This document shows positions 1-7,977 of a stretch of DNA of 64,000 nt, in pieces. The position numbers were made by a program, and so were the translations under genes. The stretch is from contig NZ_SOGN01000048.1 in assembly GCF_004403395.1 (NCBI RefSeq), forward strand, positions 43,301 to 107,300. The letters are read 5' to 3'. The number at the start of each line of letters is the position of its first letter. Position 1 is the first letter of the stretch. The stretch is from Cryobacterium cheniae (GTDB lineage: Bacteria > Actinomycetota > Actinomycetes > Actinomycetales > Microbacteriaceae). The notes below the pieces were generated by a model. That model searched no databases. It was not told the DNA's origin and was given only the letters and a program-made list of their open reading frames with translations.

Positions 1-15
1 CGAAGGAGTCTACGC

Positions 16-978
16 GTGCGTCAGATCATCATCATCGGCTCCGGACCGGCCGGTTTCACCGCCGCGATCTATGCCGCCCGGGCGAACCTGAAGCCGCTTC
101 TGATCGCCAGTTCGGTCGAAGCCGGCGGCGAGCTGATGAACACCACGGAGGTGGAGAACTACCCGGGTTTCCCCGACGGCGTCATGGGCCCCGACCTGAT
201 GGCCAAGATGCAGGAGCAGGCCGAGCGTTTCGGCACCGAGGTCGTCTACGACGACGTCACCGAGCTGGATCTGGCCGGAGACATCAAGACCGTCACGCTG
301 GGCAGCGGTGAGAAGCATGAGGGCCTCGCCGTGATCTTCGCCACCGGCTCCGCCTACCGCAAGCTCGGCCTCGAAGACGAAGAGCGCCTCTCCGGCCGGG
401 GCGTGTCCTGGTGTGCCACCTGCGACGGGTTCTTCTTCAAAGAGAAGACCATCGCCGTCATCGGCGGCGGCGACTCCGCCATGGAAGAGGCCACCTTCCT
501 CACCCGCTTCGCCAGCAAGGTCTACGTCGTGCATCGCAAGGACACGCTGCGGGCCTCCAAGATCATGCAGGAACGTGCGTTCGCCAACCCCAAGATCGAA
601 TTCATCTGGAATTCTGAAGTCGTCGGCATCACGGGCCTGGATGCCGTCGACGGCCTGGTTCTGCGCCACACGGTCTCAGGCGACGAGACCTCGCTTCCCC
701 TCGGTGGTATCTTCGTGGCCATCGGCAACGACCCACGCACGCACCTCGTGCACAGCAAGCTCGACCTGACCCCCGAGGGCACCATCGCCGTCGCCGGCCG
801 CAGCTCAAAGACCAGCCAAACCGGTGTTTTCGCCGCCGGAGACGTGATCGACCCGACCTATCGCCAGGCCGTGACCGCCGCGGCATCCGGAACCGTTGCC
901 GCACTGGACGCAGAGCACTACCTGTCCTCTCTTCCCGAGGATCTGCTGGCCAGTGCCGGCGAACCTGCACTCGCGTAA
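16..978 (+). CDS. trxB: Thioredoxin-disulfide reductase
   Basis: A 320-residue cytosolic flavoenzyme that passes electrons from NADPH through FAD and a redox disulfide to thioredoxin. The FAD-binding glycine motif GSGPAGF lies at residues 8-14, the redox pair is in WCATCDG (C133 and C136), the NADPH site GGGDSAMEEA begins near residue 150, and the C-terminal FAD motif is GVFAAGDV. Length is normal for the low-molecular-weight bacterial class. The GTG start is set by the GAAGGAG ribosome site at 2-8. trxA follows after 44 bases on the same strand, so the two probably form one redox operon. The promoter lies outside the window. Confidence 0.97.
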   Translation: MRQIIIIGSGPAGFTAAIYAARANLKPLLIASSVEAGGELMNTTEVENYPGFPDGVMGPDLMAKMQEQAERFGTEVVYDDVTELDLAGDIKTVTLGSGEKHEGLAVIFATGSAYRKLGLEDEERLSGRGVSWCATCDGFFFKEKTIAVIGGGDSAMEEATFLTRFASKVYVVHRKDTLRASKIMQERAFANPKIEFIWNSEVVGITGLDAVDGLVLRHTVSGDETSLPLGGIFVAIGNDPRTHLVHSKLDLTPEGTIAVAGRSSKTSQTGVFAAGDVIDPTYRQAVTAAASGTVAALDAEHYLSSLPEDLLASAGEPALA

Positions 979-1022
979 ACCATCATCGAACTCACTGCAT
1001 CCCTCAATCAAGGAGTAACCAT

Positions 1023-1346
1023 ATGTCTGCACGCGCCGTCACCGACGTCACCTTCGACCAGGAAGTCATCAACAACGAGAAGACCGTTCTGGTGGACTTC
1101 TGGGCGGAATGGTGTGGCCCGTGTCGCGCCGTCAGCCCGATCCTCGACCAGATTGCCAGCGAGAACGCTGACAAGCTCGACATCGTCAAGCTGAACGTCG
1201 ACGACTTCCCGGCACTCGCCGCCAAGTACCAGATCACCTCCATCCCGGCAATGAAGGTGTTCCAGAAGGGTGAGGTCGTCAAGACGGTCATCGGCGCCAA
1301 GCCGAAGGTCGCCCTCGAGAAGGATCTGGCTGCCTACCTGGCCTGA
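1023..1346 (+). CDS. trxA: Thioredoxin
   Basis: A 107-residue thioredoxin, the cytosolic protein-disulfide reductant that TrxB recharges. The active site WCGPC is complete (C31, C34), followed by the conserved cis-proline segment TSIPAMKVF. The ATG at 1023 is preceded by AAGGAG at about 1011-1016. The gene ends just before a strong intrinsic terminator, which closes the trxB-trxA unit. Placement of trxBA close to the parAB/dnaA region is typical of actinobacterial origins. Confidence 0.97.
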   Translation: MSARAVTDVTFDQEVINNEKTVLVDFWAEWCGPCRAVSPILDQIASENADKLDIVKLNVDDFPALAAKYQITSIPAMKVFQKGEVVKTVIGAKPKVALEKDLAAYLA

Positions 1347-1372
1347 CCAGCCCTGCCTCTTCCGAGGCCCTG

Positions 1373-1403
1373 ACCCGTCCGGCTCACGCCGGGCGGGTTT
1401 TTT
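1373..1403 (+). terminator. Intrinsic terminator of trxBA
   Basis: An 11-bp stem (ACCCGTCCGGC pairing with GCCGGGCGGGT, one G-U pair) with a four-base loop is followed by a run of T. It sits 26 bases after the trxA stop, so it should end the redox operon before the aminotransferase gene. Confidence 0.85.
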
Positions 1404-1464
1404 GGGATTCGGGCCCGATGGGGCCAACCCCATACGATTGAAGCCTCACCAGATCGGAAGTGAC

Positions 1465-2784
1465 GTGACCGCACAGCGCTCCCCCCAGACCGGCAACAAC
1501 CTCGACCCGTGGTACCACCACTACGCCGAGCGCGCCGCGGGATTGCGCGCCTCCGAGGTCAGGGCCCTCTTCGCGGTGGCCTCCCGGCCCGAGGTCGTCT
1601 CCCTGGCCGGCGGCATGCCCTTCGTTGCCGCCCTACCGCCCGACCTGGTCATCAATGCCATGGACAGGGTCATGCGTCAGCAGGGCCCCGTGGCCCTCCA
1701 ATACGGCTCTGGTCAGGGAGTTCCCGTTCTGCGGGAGCAGATTCTCGAGGTCATGGCCCTTGAGGGCATCCGTGCGCACGCCGATGACGTCGTCGTGACA
1801 ACGGGGTCGCAGCATGCTCTCGAACTGGTCAGCAAGCTCTTCCTGGACCCCGGAGACGTGGTGCTTTCGGAGGGTCCCAGCTACGTCACCGCCATGGTCA
1901 TCTTCAAGTCGTACCAAGCCGAGGTCGACCACGTCCCCATGGATGAGCAGGGGCTGATCCCCGAAGCGCTCCGCCAACACATCCAGCGTCTCAAAGGCGC
2001 CGGCAAGACCATCAAGTTCCTCTACACGATCCCCAACTTCCACAACCCGGCCGGGGTGACCCTCAGCTGGGCCCGCCGTCTCGAGATCCTCGAGATCGCC
2101 CGGGAGAACGACATCCTGGTGCTGGAGGACAACCCTTACGGCCTGCTCTACTTCGACCGGCCGGCACCGGATGCGATGCGTTCGGTCGAAGAGGATGGCG
2201 TCGTCTACCTGGGCACGTTCTCCAAGACCCTCGCGCCGGGCTTCCGGGTCGGCTGGGCCCTGGCCCCGCACGCCATCCGGGAGAAGCTGGTGCTCGCCAA
2301 CGAGGCAGCGGTGCTCTCCCCCAGCTCGTTCAGCCAGCTGGTCATTTCCGAGTATTTGGCGACGGCCGATTGGAAGGGCCAGATCAACACCTTCCGCGGG
2401 GTCTACCATGAGCGCAAGAACGCACTGCTGGACGCCCTCGAGGAATACCTGCCCGATCTCACCTGGACCAATCCCAACGGCGGGTTCTACGTCTGGGTCA
2501 CTCTCCCCAAGGGTCTGGACTCCAAGGCCATGCTCCCGCGGGCGGTCAAGGAGCTCGTGGCGTACACGCCGGGCACCGCGTTCTTCGCCGACGGTGACGG
2601 GCGCCGCAACATGCGCCTCTCGTTCTGCTATCCGACGCCGGATCACATCCGGGTCGGCATCCGCCGTCTTGCGACAGTGCTCCGTGACGAACTCGACCTG
2701 CTCGAGACCTTCGCCGGCACCGGTTCCCTGAACCCGTTGCGCGAAGACGGCCGCTTCAGCTCCCCACCCGCCGACATCCTGTAG
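1465..2784 (+). CDS. PLP-dependent aminotransferase, class I/II fold
   Basis: A 439-residue fold-type I aminotransferase of the MocR/2-aminoadipate aminotransferase-like branch, without the GntR DNA-binding domain that MocR regulators carry. The PLP lysine is K254 in GTFSKTLAPGFRVGW; the preceding YTIPNFHNPAGVT and LEDNPYGLL segments are the usual PLP/substrate contacts. The open frame extends upstream into trxA, but GTG 1465 lies after the trxA terminator with GGAAG just upstream and begins the first recognisable aminotransferase sequence, so it is preferred. It sits 50 bases upstream of ddl. The substrate cannot be read from sequence; a branched, aromatic or 2-aminoadipate-type amino acid is likely. 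Confidence 0.88.
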   Translation: MTAQRSPQTGNNLDPWYHHYAERAAGLRASEVRALFAVASRPEVVSLAGGMPFVAALPPDLVINAMDRVMRQQGPVALQYGSGQGVPVLREQILEVMALEGIRAHADDVVVTTGSQHALELVSKLFLDPGDVVLSEGPSYVTAMVIFKSYQAEVDHVPMDEQGLIPEALRQHIQRLKGAGKTIKFLYTIPNFHNPAGVTLSWARRLEILEIARENDILVLEDNPYGLLYFDRPAPDAMRSVEEDGVVYLGTFSKTLAPGFRVGWALAPHAIREKLVLANEAAVLSPSSFSQLVISEYLATADWKGQINTFRGVYHERKNALLDALEEYLPDLTWTNPNGGFYVWVTLPKGLDSKAMLPRAVKELVAYTPGTAFFADGDGRRNMRLSFCYPTPDHIRVGIRRLATVLRDELDLLETFAGTGSLNPLREDGRFSSPPADIL

Positions 2785-2834
2785 TTCGACTCCCCCGGTC
2801 TCCAGAACAGACAATAGCAAGGAAAGCCCTGACC

Positions 2835-3791
2835 ATGAGCAATTTTTCGGCACTTGACATCGTTGTTCTCGCGGGCGGAATCTCGCATGAACGGGACATT
2901 TCACTGCGTTCCGGTCGCCGGGTTGCGGATGCCCTGACGAGCCTCGGCCACACCGTCACCCTGCTGGACCCCCAGGCCGGGCTGCTCGCTGATCTGACCG
3001 ATCGGAAGCCCGACGTGATCTGGCCGGTCGTGCACGGCGCCACCGGCGAAGACGGCGCACTTCTCGCCCTGCTGGAGACCACCGGGATCCCACATGTGGG
3101 ATCCCGAGGAGGCCCTGCCCGTCTGGCCTGGTCGAAGCCGATCGCCAAGGAGCTCGTGCGCCGGGCCGGCTATGCCACCCCCGACTCCATCGCACTGTCC
3201 ACCGAGACATTCCGGGATCTCGGCGCCGCCAGTGTCCTGGAGCACCTCCTCACCGCCCTGCCCACGCCCCTCGTGGTGAAGCCTGCCGAGGGCGGCTCCG
3301 CCCAGGGTGTCAGCATCATCGACACGCCCGCCGGCCTCCCACGCGCCATGGTCGATGCCTACACGTATGCCTCGGTCGCCCTCGTGGAGGAGAAGGTGGA
3401 GGGCACGGAACTCGCGGTCACCGTCATTGACATCGGTGACGGCCCCGTCGCATTGCCGGCCGTGGAGATCGTCCCGCTAAATGGTGTCTACAGCTTCGAG
3501 GCACGGTACAACGCGGGCGAAACACTGTTCTTCACGCCGGCCCGGATCGACGAGGAGGTAGCGGCCCTTGTGGCCCAGACCGCCGTTGCCATCCACAATT
3601 TGCTCGGACTACGCCACATCTCGCGAATCGACCTGATCGTGGACGCGCACGGCGTTCCCTGGTTCCTCGAAGCGAACGTGCTTCCGGGCCTGACCGAGAC
3701 CTCCCTGGTGCCCCAGAGCATCGAGGCTTCCGGGCAGTCCCTCGGCGCCGTCTACGACGCTCTCGCCCGCGCGGCCATCGCGGATTCCTAG
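2835..3791 (+). CDS. ddl: D-alanine--D-alanine ligase family protein (ATP-grasp)
   Basis: A 318-residue ATP-grasp ligase that most resembles the enzyme joining two D-alanines for peptidoglycan stem peptides. Visible are the N-terminal LAGGISHERDISLRSG motif, the HGATGEDGALLALLE segment, the ATP-binding VKPAEGGSAQGV loop and the C-terminal magnesium site in FLEANVLPGLTETSLVPQ. ATG 2835 has AAGGAAAG at 2819-2826. It follows the aminotransferase on the same strand. Many actinobacteria carry a second ddl beside murF, so this could be a paralogue with a different dipeptide product; the family call is firm, the exact substrate less so. Confidence 0.87.
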   Translation: MSNFSALDIVVLAGGISHERDISLRSGRRVADALTSLGHTVTLLDPQAGLLADLTDRKPDVIWPVVHGATGEDGALLALLETTGIPHVGSRGGPARLAWSKPIAKELVRRAGYATPDSIALSTETFRDLGAASVLEHLLTALPTPLVVKPAEGGSAQGVSIIDTPAGLPRAMVDAYTYASVALVEEKVEGTELAVTVIDIGDGPVALPAVEIVPLNGVYSFEARYNAGETLFFTPARIDEEVAALVAQTAVAIHNLLGLRHISRIDLIVDAHGVPWFLEANVLPGLTETSLVPQSIEASGQSLGAVYDALARAAIADS

Positions 3792-3800
3792 CCCACCCCA

Positions 3801-3832
3801 CGGAACCAAGTTTCACGTGAAACATGGTTCCG
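3801..3832. repeat. 32-bp near-perfect palindrome centred on parS1
   Basis: Outer arms CGGAACCA (3801-3808) and TGGTTCCG (3825-3832) are exact reverse complements and flank the parS core, so all but one of the 16 base pairs match (3809/3824 is the mismatch). It starts 9 bases after the ddl stop and could also form a hairpin in the ddl transcript, but no T run follows. Confidence 0.85.
3810..3823. promoter_or_regulatory. parS: parS site 1 (ParB/CTP loading site)
   Basis: Exact GTTTCACGTGAAAC, the conserved bacterial parS core. It is 19 bases after ddl. Confidence 0.95.
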
Positions 3833-3863
3833 CCACTCCCCCACTACCGCCACTCCCCCACTA

Positions 3864-3903
3864 CCGGTGGTCGAGCCTGTCGGTGGTCGAGCCTGGCGAG
3901 ACC
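3864..3903 (-). repeat. Dispersed GTCTCGACA-GCTCGACCACCG element, doubled
   Basis: Reads on the minus strand as two successive copies of AGGCTCGACCACCG separated by ACAGG-type sequence. Related copies occur at 4988, 5626, 5788 and 5930. Confidence 0.6.
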
Positions 3904-4172
3904 CCCTCCCAAGACAAAAAAATCATCGCAGCACCCATGGCCGTGAGGTATGTCACGGCCTCATCCACGCTGGCGACGCCCCCTCCCCACACGCCCACAT
4001 CCCACACAGCGGCCCCTCACCTGCAACCGATCCACAGCCCCTGGCCCCATGGTCGCCATGCCATATCCGCCCCTCCGCACTGTGGGTCCACACATCGAGG
4101 TGTCTGAAATTCGCATAGTTCTTCCAGGGCGCCGAACGCTCCCCCAACCCACTATGACTGGCCGCATCCACC

Positions 4173-4186
4173 GTTTCACGTGAAAC
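4173..4186. promoter_or_regulatory. parS: parS site 2
   Basis: Exact GTTTCACGTGAAAC in the gene-poor stretch, 363 bases from site 1. Confidence 0.95.
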
Positions 4187-4568
4187 AAGGACAAGAGCCG
4201 CCACACACGCGATCCGTGCTGCCACAGGCTTTGACATGGGCACCGGCCACGGCAACAGAACGAATCTGCAGGTATCTGTCTGAGCGCATCTTCGAGCGCA
4301 GGCAATCCGCCATTTTTCCCCGCCGAACGCCATGCAGGACAGGCGACAAGTCCGAGCACAGCCCGAATGATGTGCGCTTCGACCCGACGCATGCGGGACC
4401 AGGACTGAATACGCCGGACGAACGCGAAACTACCCGCACGCACACGGCGTAAACATCAGGATGAACCAAAGAGCGCGCCCAGCTGGTGCATCAGGCCGTA
4501 TTGAGCCTGTCGGGGTCTCACGCGCTCGCACTATGGCGTGATGGTTCACATCCCAGGATCCCACACGC

Positions 4569-4582
4569 GTTTCACGTGAAAC
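4569..4582. promoter_or_regulatory. parS: parS site 3
   Basis: Exact GTTTCACGTGAAAC, 396 bases from site 2. Confidence 0.95.
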
Positions 4583-4902
4583 ATATCCACCGCACCGACC
4601 GTCGCCCAGTAGTACGCTCCATTGGCTGAACCCCGGGGGCCGATCCGCAGAGCCAGGCTCGGCTTGCGTGTTTCGACACCAATCCCCCTCACCAAGGGGT
4701 CCCGCAGACCCTCCAGGATCGAATCCAGAAGCACGTCTTCGGCACTATCATTCGGTAACGTCGGGGTCAGGTCCTGACTATGAGATCCCGACCATCCGGG
4801 CCGAGTCTCCCAGTGCAGCGGAGACCAGAGCCACCCTCCCCCGCACGACACCGCGCCCGTCGATCTGATGTCGCAAAAACGGACGCGGCCGCCTTGGCTC
4901 AT

Positions 4903-4916
4903 GTTTCACGTGAAAC
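4903..4916. promoter_or_regulatory. parS: parS site 4
   Basis: Exact core within a full 16-bp palindrome TGTTTCACGTGAAACA (4902-4917), 334 bases from site 3. Confidence 0.96.
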
Positions 4917-4987
4917 ACGCGGCGAAGTCGGACCGGATCCGCCCAGCTTGTCGAGCAAGGATTCCGGTTCGAATGTGGCCCAGGTCC

Positions 4988-5010
4988 GGTCTCGACAAGC
5001 TCGACCGCCG
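4988..5010 (+). repeat. Dispersed GTCTCGACA-GCTCGACC element
   Basis: Reads GGTCTCGACAAGCTCGACC followed by GCCG. It is a near copy of the elements at 5626, 5788 and 5930, all within the parS region. Confidence 0.6.
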
Positions 5011-5625
5011 CGGATAGCCCAGCGTCCACGCGTGCCCGCCGAACAATGCGGGGCCGCCTCTCGGCACGCTCAAACACCGCGCGGGCCAACGTGCCCGACA
5101 AGTTCGGGCGGGGGCTCCGGCGGGAGTCAGGAGAGCGGCTCTCGACACGCCCGCCGGTCCTGCCCGTCACGCTCGACGTCGCCCGAATCACAAAACCGGC
5201 GCGAAGGTCTCGATCGCTCGCCCAGCAGGCGGCCCGTCGGGGTAATCCATGCTGCGGTGGTCGATCCTGTCCAGAACTCGGAGCACTGAATCGGGCGATG
5301 CTGGAGCAGGTTCTGCCAGAACGACGGGCATTGAGAACGCCCGATGGATTCGCCATGTGCACGCGCGCCGACACTCGAAATGCGAAACCGGAAATGAAGC
5401 GCGCCACGTTTTCTGAGTTTGGAGCTGCAATTCGACGAGTTTGGTCTCTGAAAGGACGGAATTCGAGAATTCTGGGAGACTTTCTCGGGGCTTACGATGC
5501 TTCCTGACGACGTCTAATCAGTCGTTTTCGGCAAGAATGACGCGATTCAGATTGCGAAGGGCGCCGTCGCCAATTCGCGTACGCGGCGCTCTGGCCGAAG
5601 ACATCGGACCCTTCGATGGTTGCCG

Positions 5626-5664
5626 GGTCTCGACACGCTCGACCACCGCCACGCTCGACCATCG
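5626..5664 (+). repeat. Dispersed GTCTCGACA-GCTCGACCACCG element with partial second copy
   Basis: Begins GGTCTCGACACGCTCGACC and is followed at once by a partial repeat, ACGCTCGACCATCG. It lies just upstream of the heptamer array. Confidence 0.6.
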
Positions 5665-5672
5665 TCAGGCAC

Positions 5673-5749
5673 GGATCTCGGGACTCGGGACTCGGATCTC
5701 GGATCTCGGATCTCGGATCTCGGATCTCGGATCTCGGATCTCGGATCTC
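5673..5749. repeat. Tandem heptamer array (11 x 7 bp)
   Basis: Eleven consecutive 7-bp units. Nine are GGATCTC and two (second and third) are GGGACTC; the last eight copies are identical. The array runs directly into a dispersed-repeat copy (TCTCGACAGGC). The period of seven keeps no codon frame, so it is not a coding repeat. Slippage-prone arrays of this kind usually vary between strains. Confidence 0.92.
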
Positions 5750-5787
5750 GACAGGCTTGACCTACCGATAGGCCCGGGTCGGGACTT

Positions 5788-5810
5788 GGTCTCGACACGC
5801 TCTACCACCG
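5788..5810 (+). repeat. Dispersed GTCTCGACA-GCTCTACCACCG element
   Basis: GGTCTCGACACGCTCTACC then ACCG; one base from the core seen at 5626. Confidence 0.6.
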
Positions 5811-5823
5811 ATAGGATCAACCA

Positions 5824-5855
5824 CCGACAGGCCCGATCGCCGACAGGCCCGATCG
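5824..5855 (+). repeat. 16-bp direct repeat, two exact copies
   Basis: CCGACAGGCCCGATCG occurs twice back to back (5824-5839 and 5840-5855), followed by a partial third copy CCGAC. Confidence 0.85.
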
Positions 5856-5896
5856 CCGACGAAGGAAGCGAGCCGGCAGGATAGAGACGGGAGCGT

Positions 5897-5910
5897 GTTT
5901 CACGTGAAAC
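5897..5910. promoter_or_regulatory. parS: parS site 5
   Basis: Exact core within a full TGTTTCACGTGAAACA palindrome (5896-5911), about 90 bases beyond the parB stop. Confidence 0.96.
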
Positions 5911-5929
5911 ACGAGGCTTCGGTGTATCG

Positions 5930-5952
5930 GGTTTCGACAGGCTCGACCACCG
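5930..5952 (+). repeat. Dispersed GTTTCGACA-GCTCGACCACCG element
   Basis: GGTTTCGACAGGCTCGACC then ACCG, the cleanest copy in the window, placed between parS site 5 and the parB stop. Confidence 0.6.
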
Positions 5953-6001
5953 GGGCGCGGTCGACCAACAACAGACCGCGACCGGGGCCGCCGGAGTGGG
6001 G

Positions 6002-6952
6002 CTAGCTGACTCCGAAACCGGGCTCGCCGAGCACCCCAAGAATGCGGTTCAAGTCGCCGATGGTAGCGAAATCCACTGTGATCTGGCCTTTTCTTGCGCC
6101 AAGGTGAATCTTCACGCGAGTGTCGAGGCGATCCCCCAGGTGTTCCGCGATCTCGTCGAGGTGTCCCTGACGGCGTCCGCCCGTGGGTTTGACGGGTTCG
6201 ACGCGCGGCTGCGTCGCGGCTGCGGCCTCCGCTGCTCGCACGGAGAGGTCCTCATTGACGATCTTGTCGGCCAGCTTGAGCATGCCTGCCGGGTCTCCCA
6301 CGGAAAGAATCGCACGCGCGTGCCCGGCGGACAGGATGCCGGCAGCAACGCGCAGCTGCACGGACTCGGGGAGCTTCAGAAGACGGATGGTGTTCGTGAT
6401 CTGCGGACGCGACCGACCGATCTTCTTGGCGAGCTCTTCCTGGGTGATGCCGAAATCGGCGAGCAGCTGTTGATACGCCGACGCCTCCTCCAGCGGGTTC
6501 AGCTGCGCACGGTGGAGGTTCTCCAGCAGGGCGTCGCGCAGCATATCGACATCCGCTGTTTCGCGGATGATCGCCGGAATGGTGGTCAATCCGGCTTCCT
6601 TCGTGGCCCGAAGCCGCCGCTCCCCCATCACCAGCTCGTATTTGCCGGGCCTCTCCACGATGGAGCGCACCACGATGGGCTGCAGCACTCCGACTTCCTT
6701 GATGCTGTGCACCAACTCGGCCAGGTCGGACTCATCGAAATTGTTCCGCGGTTGAACGTGGTTGGGAACGATGTCGGTGGGATTGAGATGCGCGAGCCGT
6801 GCACCGGGAACCGGGAGCAGCCCCTCGTCCTCGTTGGGGCGCACCGCATCGGCATAGGGGAAGAACACATCGACTGGACGAGCCTGCGTCGGGTCATCCT
6901 GAATGGGGATGAGTGCGCCGATCCCCCGGCCGAGCCCAGTCCTCTTTGCCAT
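6002..6952 (-). CDS. parB: Chromosome-partitioning protein ParB (CTP-dependent clamp)
   Basis: A 316-residue ParB/Spo0J protein that loads at parS, hydrolyses CTP and slides to spread over the origin region. The N-terminal TGLGRGIGAL is the ParA-stimulating peptide; the CTPase motif GERRLRA is at residues 110-116, ENLHR at 144-148, the parS-reading helix-turn-helix at about 169-191, and a C-terminal dimer domain ends the protein. Its ATG shares one base with the parA stop (TAATG), so translation is coupled. Six exact parS cores lie within 2 kb, which fits its role. Function is certain from motifs and context. Confidence 0.98.
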   Translation of the reverse strand: MAKRTGLGRGIGALIPIQDDPTQARPVDVFFPYADAVRPNEDEGLLPVPGARLAHLNPTDIVPNHVQPRNNFDESDLAELVHSIKEVGVLQPIVVRSIVERPGKYELVMGERRLRATKEAGLTTIPAIIRETADVDMLRDALLENLHRAQLNPLEEASAYQQLLADFGITQEELAKKIGRSRPQITNTIRLLKLPESVQLRVAAGILSAGHARAILSVGDPAGMLKLADKIVNEDLSVRAAEAAAATQPRVEPVKPTGGRRQGHLDEIAEHLGDRLDTRVKIHLGARKGQITVDFATIGDLNRILGVLGEPGFGVS

Positions 6953-7890
6953 TACTCTGTGACTCCTGACTTGGGTGCGCCCCGACGGGCGATCTCTGCT
7001 GCTGCCTCGAGGTATGAAAGTGATCCGGCGGAGTTGAGGTCGTAGCTGATGACGCTCTGACCGTAGCTCGGAGCCTCAGAAACGCGCACGGAACGCGGAA
7101 TGAGGGTGTTCAGCACCTGCTTGGGGAAATGTTCGCGCACATCCTGGGCTACATGATTAGCCAGATTGGTGCGGCTGTCGTACATCGTGAGCAGAATCGT
7201 GGACACCGCGAGCTCCGGATTGAGGTGCTTTTCGATCAGTTCGATGTTCTTCAGCAGCTGACTCAGGCCTTCGAGTGCGTAGTACTCGCACTGGATCGGA
7301 ATGAGCACTTCGCGGGCGGCGACGAAGGCGTTGATCGTCAAGAGCCCCAGAGACGGCGGGCAGTCGATGAAGACGTAATCATAAGGATCATCCATCGTCT
7401 TCAGATGCACTTCGAGGGCCCGGTTGAGCCGCTGCTCGCGGGCGACCAGGGAGACGAGCTCAATTTCCGCACCCGCGAGGTGGATCGTTGCCGGCACGCA
7501 GAACAGAGATCCGAACTCGGGGCTGGCCTGAACGACCGCCGCCATCTCCAGATCGTTGACGATCACGTCATAGACACTGGGGGTTTCTGCTCGGTGCTCG
7601 ACGCCCAGCGCCGTGGACGCATTTCCCTGGGGGTCCAGATCGATCACCAGCACGCGCGCTCCCTGCCGGGCCAGCGCCGCCGCCAGGTTGACCGCAGTCG
7701 TGGTCTTTCCGACGCCGCCCTTCTGGTTCGAGATGGTGATGACGCGCGTTTTCTCCGGCTTCGGAAGCGTGTCGGAGGCAATCCGCTGCCGGCGCCGCGT
7801 CAGGTCAGAAATCTCACGCGCAAGCGGAGTCGTGTTGTCAAACACCGCGGTTGTCTTGCTTGATTGCTGGTCTTCGCCAGGTTGTTTCAC
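6952..7890 (-). CDS. parA: Chromosome-partitioning ATPase ParA/Soj
   Basis: A 312-residue deviant-Walker ATPase that binds DNA as an ATP dimer and moves ParB-parS complexes apart. The motif KGGVGKTT is at residues 57-64 with the signature lysine K57, followed by DLDPQGNAST and FIDCPPSLGLL. The GTG start lies inside parS site 6, with GAAGG six bases upstream, so ParB binding at the site would cover both the start codon and the ribosome site. The gene follows rsmG by 87 bases and overlaps parB by one base. A start further downstream would remove N-terminal residues only, since the Walker motif begins at residue 57. Confidence 0.97.
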   Translation of the reverse strand: MKQPGEDQQSSKTTAVFDNTTPLAREISDLTRRRQRIASDTLPKPEKTRVITISNQKGGVGKTTTAVNLAAALARQGARVLVIDLDPQGNASTALGVEHRAETPSVYDVIVNDLEMAAVVQASPEFGSLFCVPATIHLAGAEIELVSLVAREQRLNRALEVHLKTMDDPYDYVFIDCPPSLGLLTINAFVAAREVLIPIQCEYYALEGLSQLLKNIELIEKHLNPELAVSTILLTMYDSRTNLANHVAQDVREHFPKQVLNTLIPRSVRVSEAPSYGQSVISYDLNSAGSLSYLEAAAEIARRGAPKSGVTE

Positions 7891-7897
7891 GTGAAAC
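7884..7897. promoter_or_regulatory. parS: parS site 6, overlapping the parA start codon
   Basis: Exact GTTTCACGTGAAAC. On the minus strand the GTG in the centre of the palindrome is the predicted parA start codon, and GAAGG lies immediately upstream of the site. Confidence 0.95.
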
Positions 7898-7977
7898 CTT
7901 CGCGTTCGACGATTGATGAGCCATCCCGCAGGGACTCCGGTTGTGTCTCAGCACCGACAAAAAGCAGACACCGGGGA

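Larger units (their letters stand above)
3792..6001. other. Gene-poor centromere-like region with parS sites and repeats
   Basis: About 2.2 kb between the convergent ddl and parB genes holds no convincing gene. Open frames here are short, overlap on both strands, lack ribosome sites and read through the repeats. It contains five exact parS cores, a heptamer tandem array, a 16-base direct repeat and at least five copies of a dispersed element with core TCGACA-GCTCGACCACCG. The region probably works as the chromosome-partition centromere next to parAB and has collected repeats. Confidence 0.8.

Noticed and set aside
4546-5507. Several open frames of 80-210 codons on both strands
   Set aside because: They overlap each other, cross parS and dispersed repeats, and lack ribosome sites and recognisable motifs.
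5441-5884. A 147-codon frame with a repeated GLGTRISDLGSRIS sequence
   Set aside because: The repeat is only the translation of the heptamer array; no independent coding evidence.
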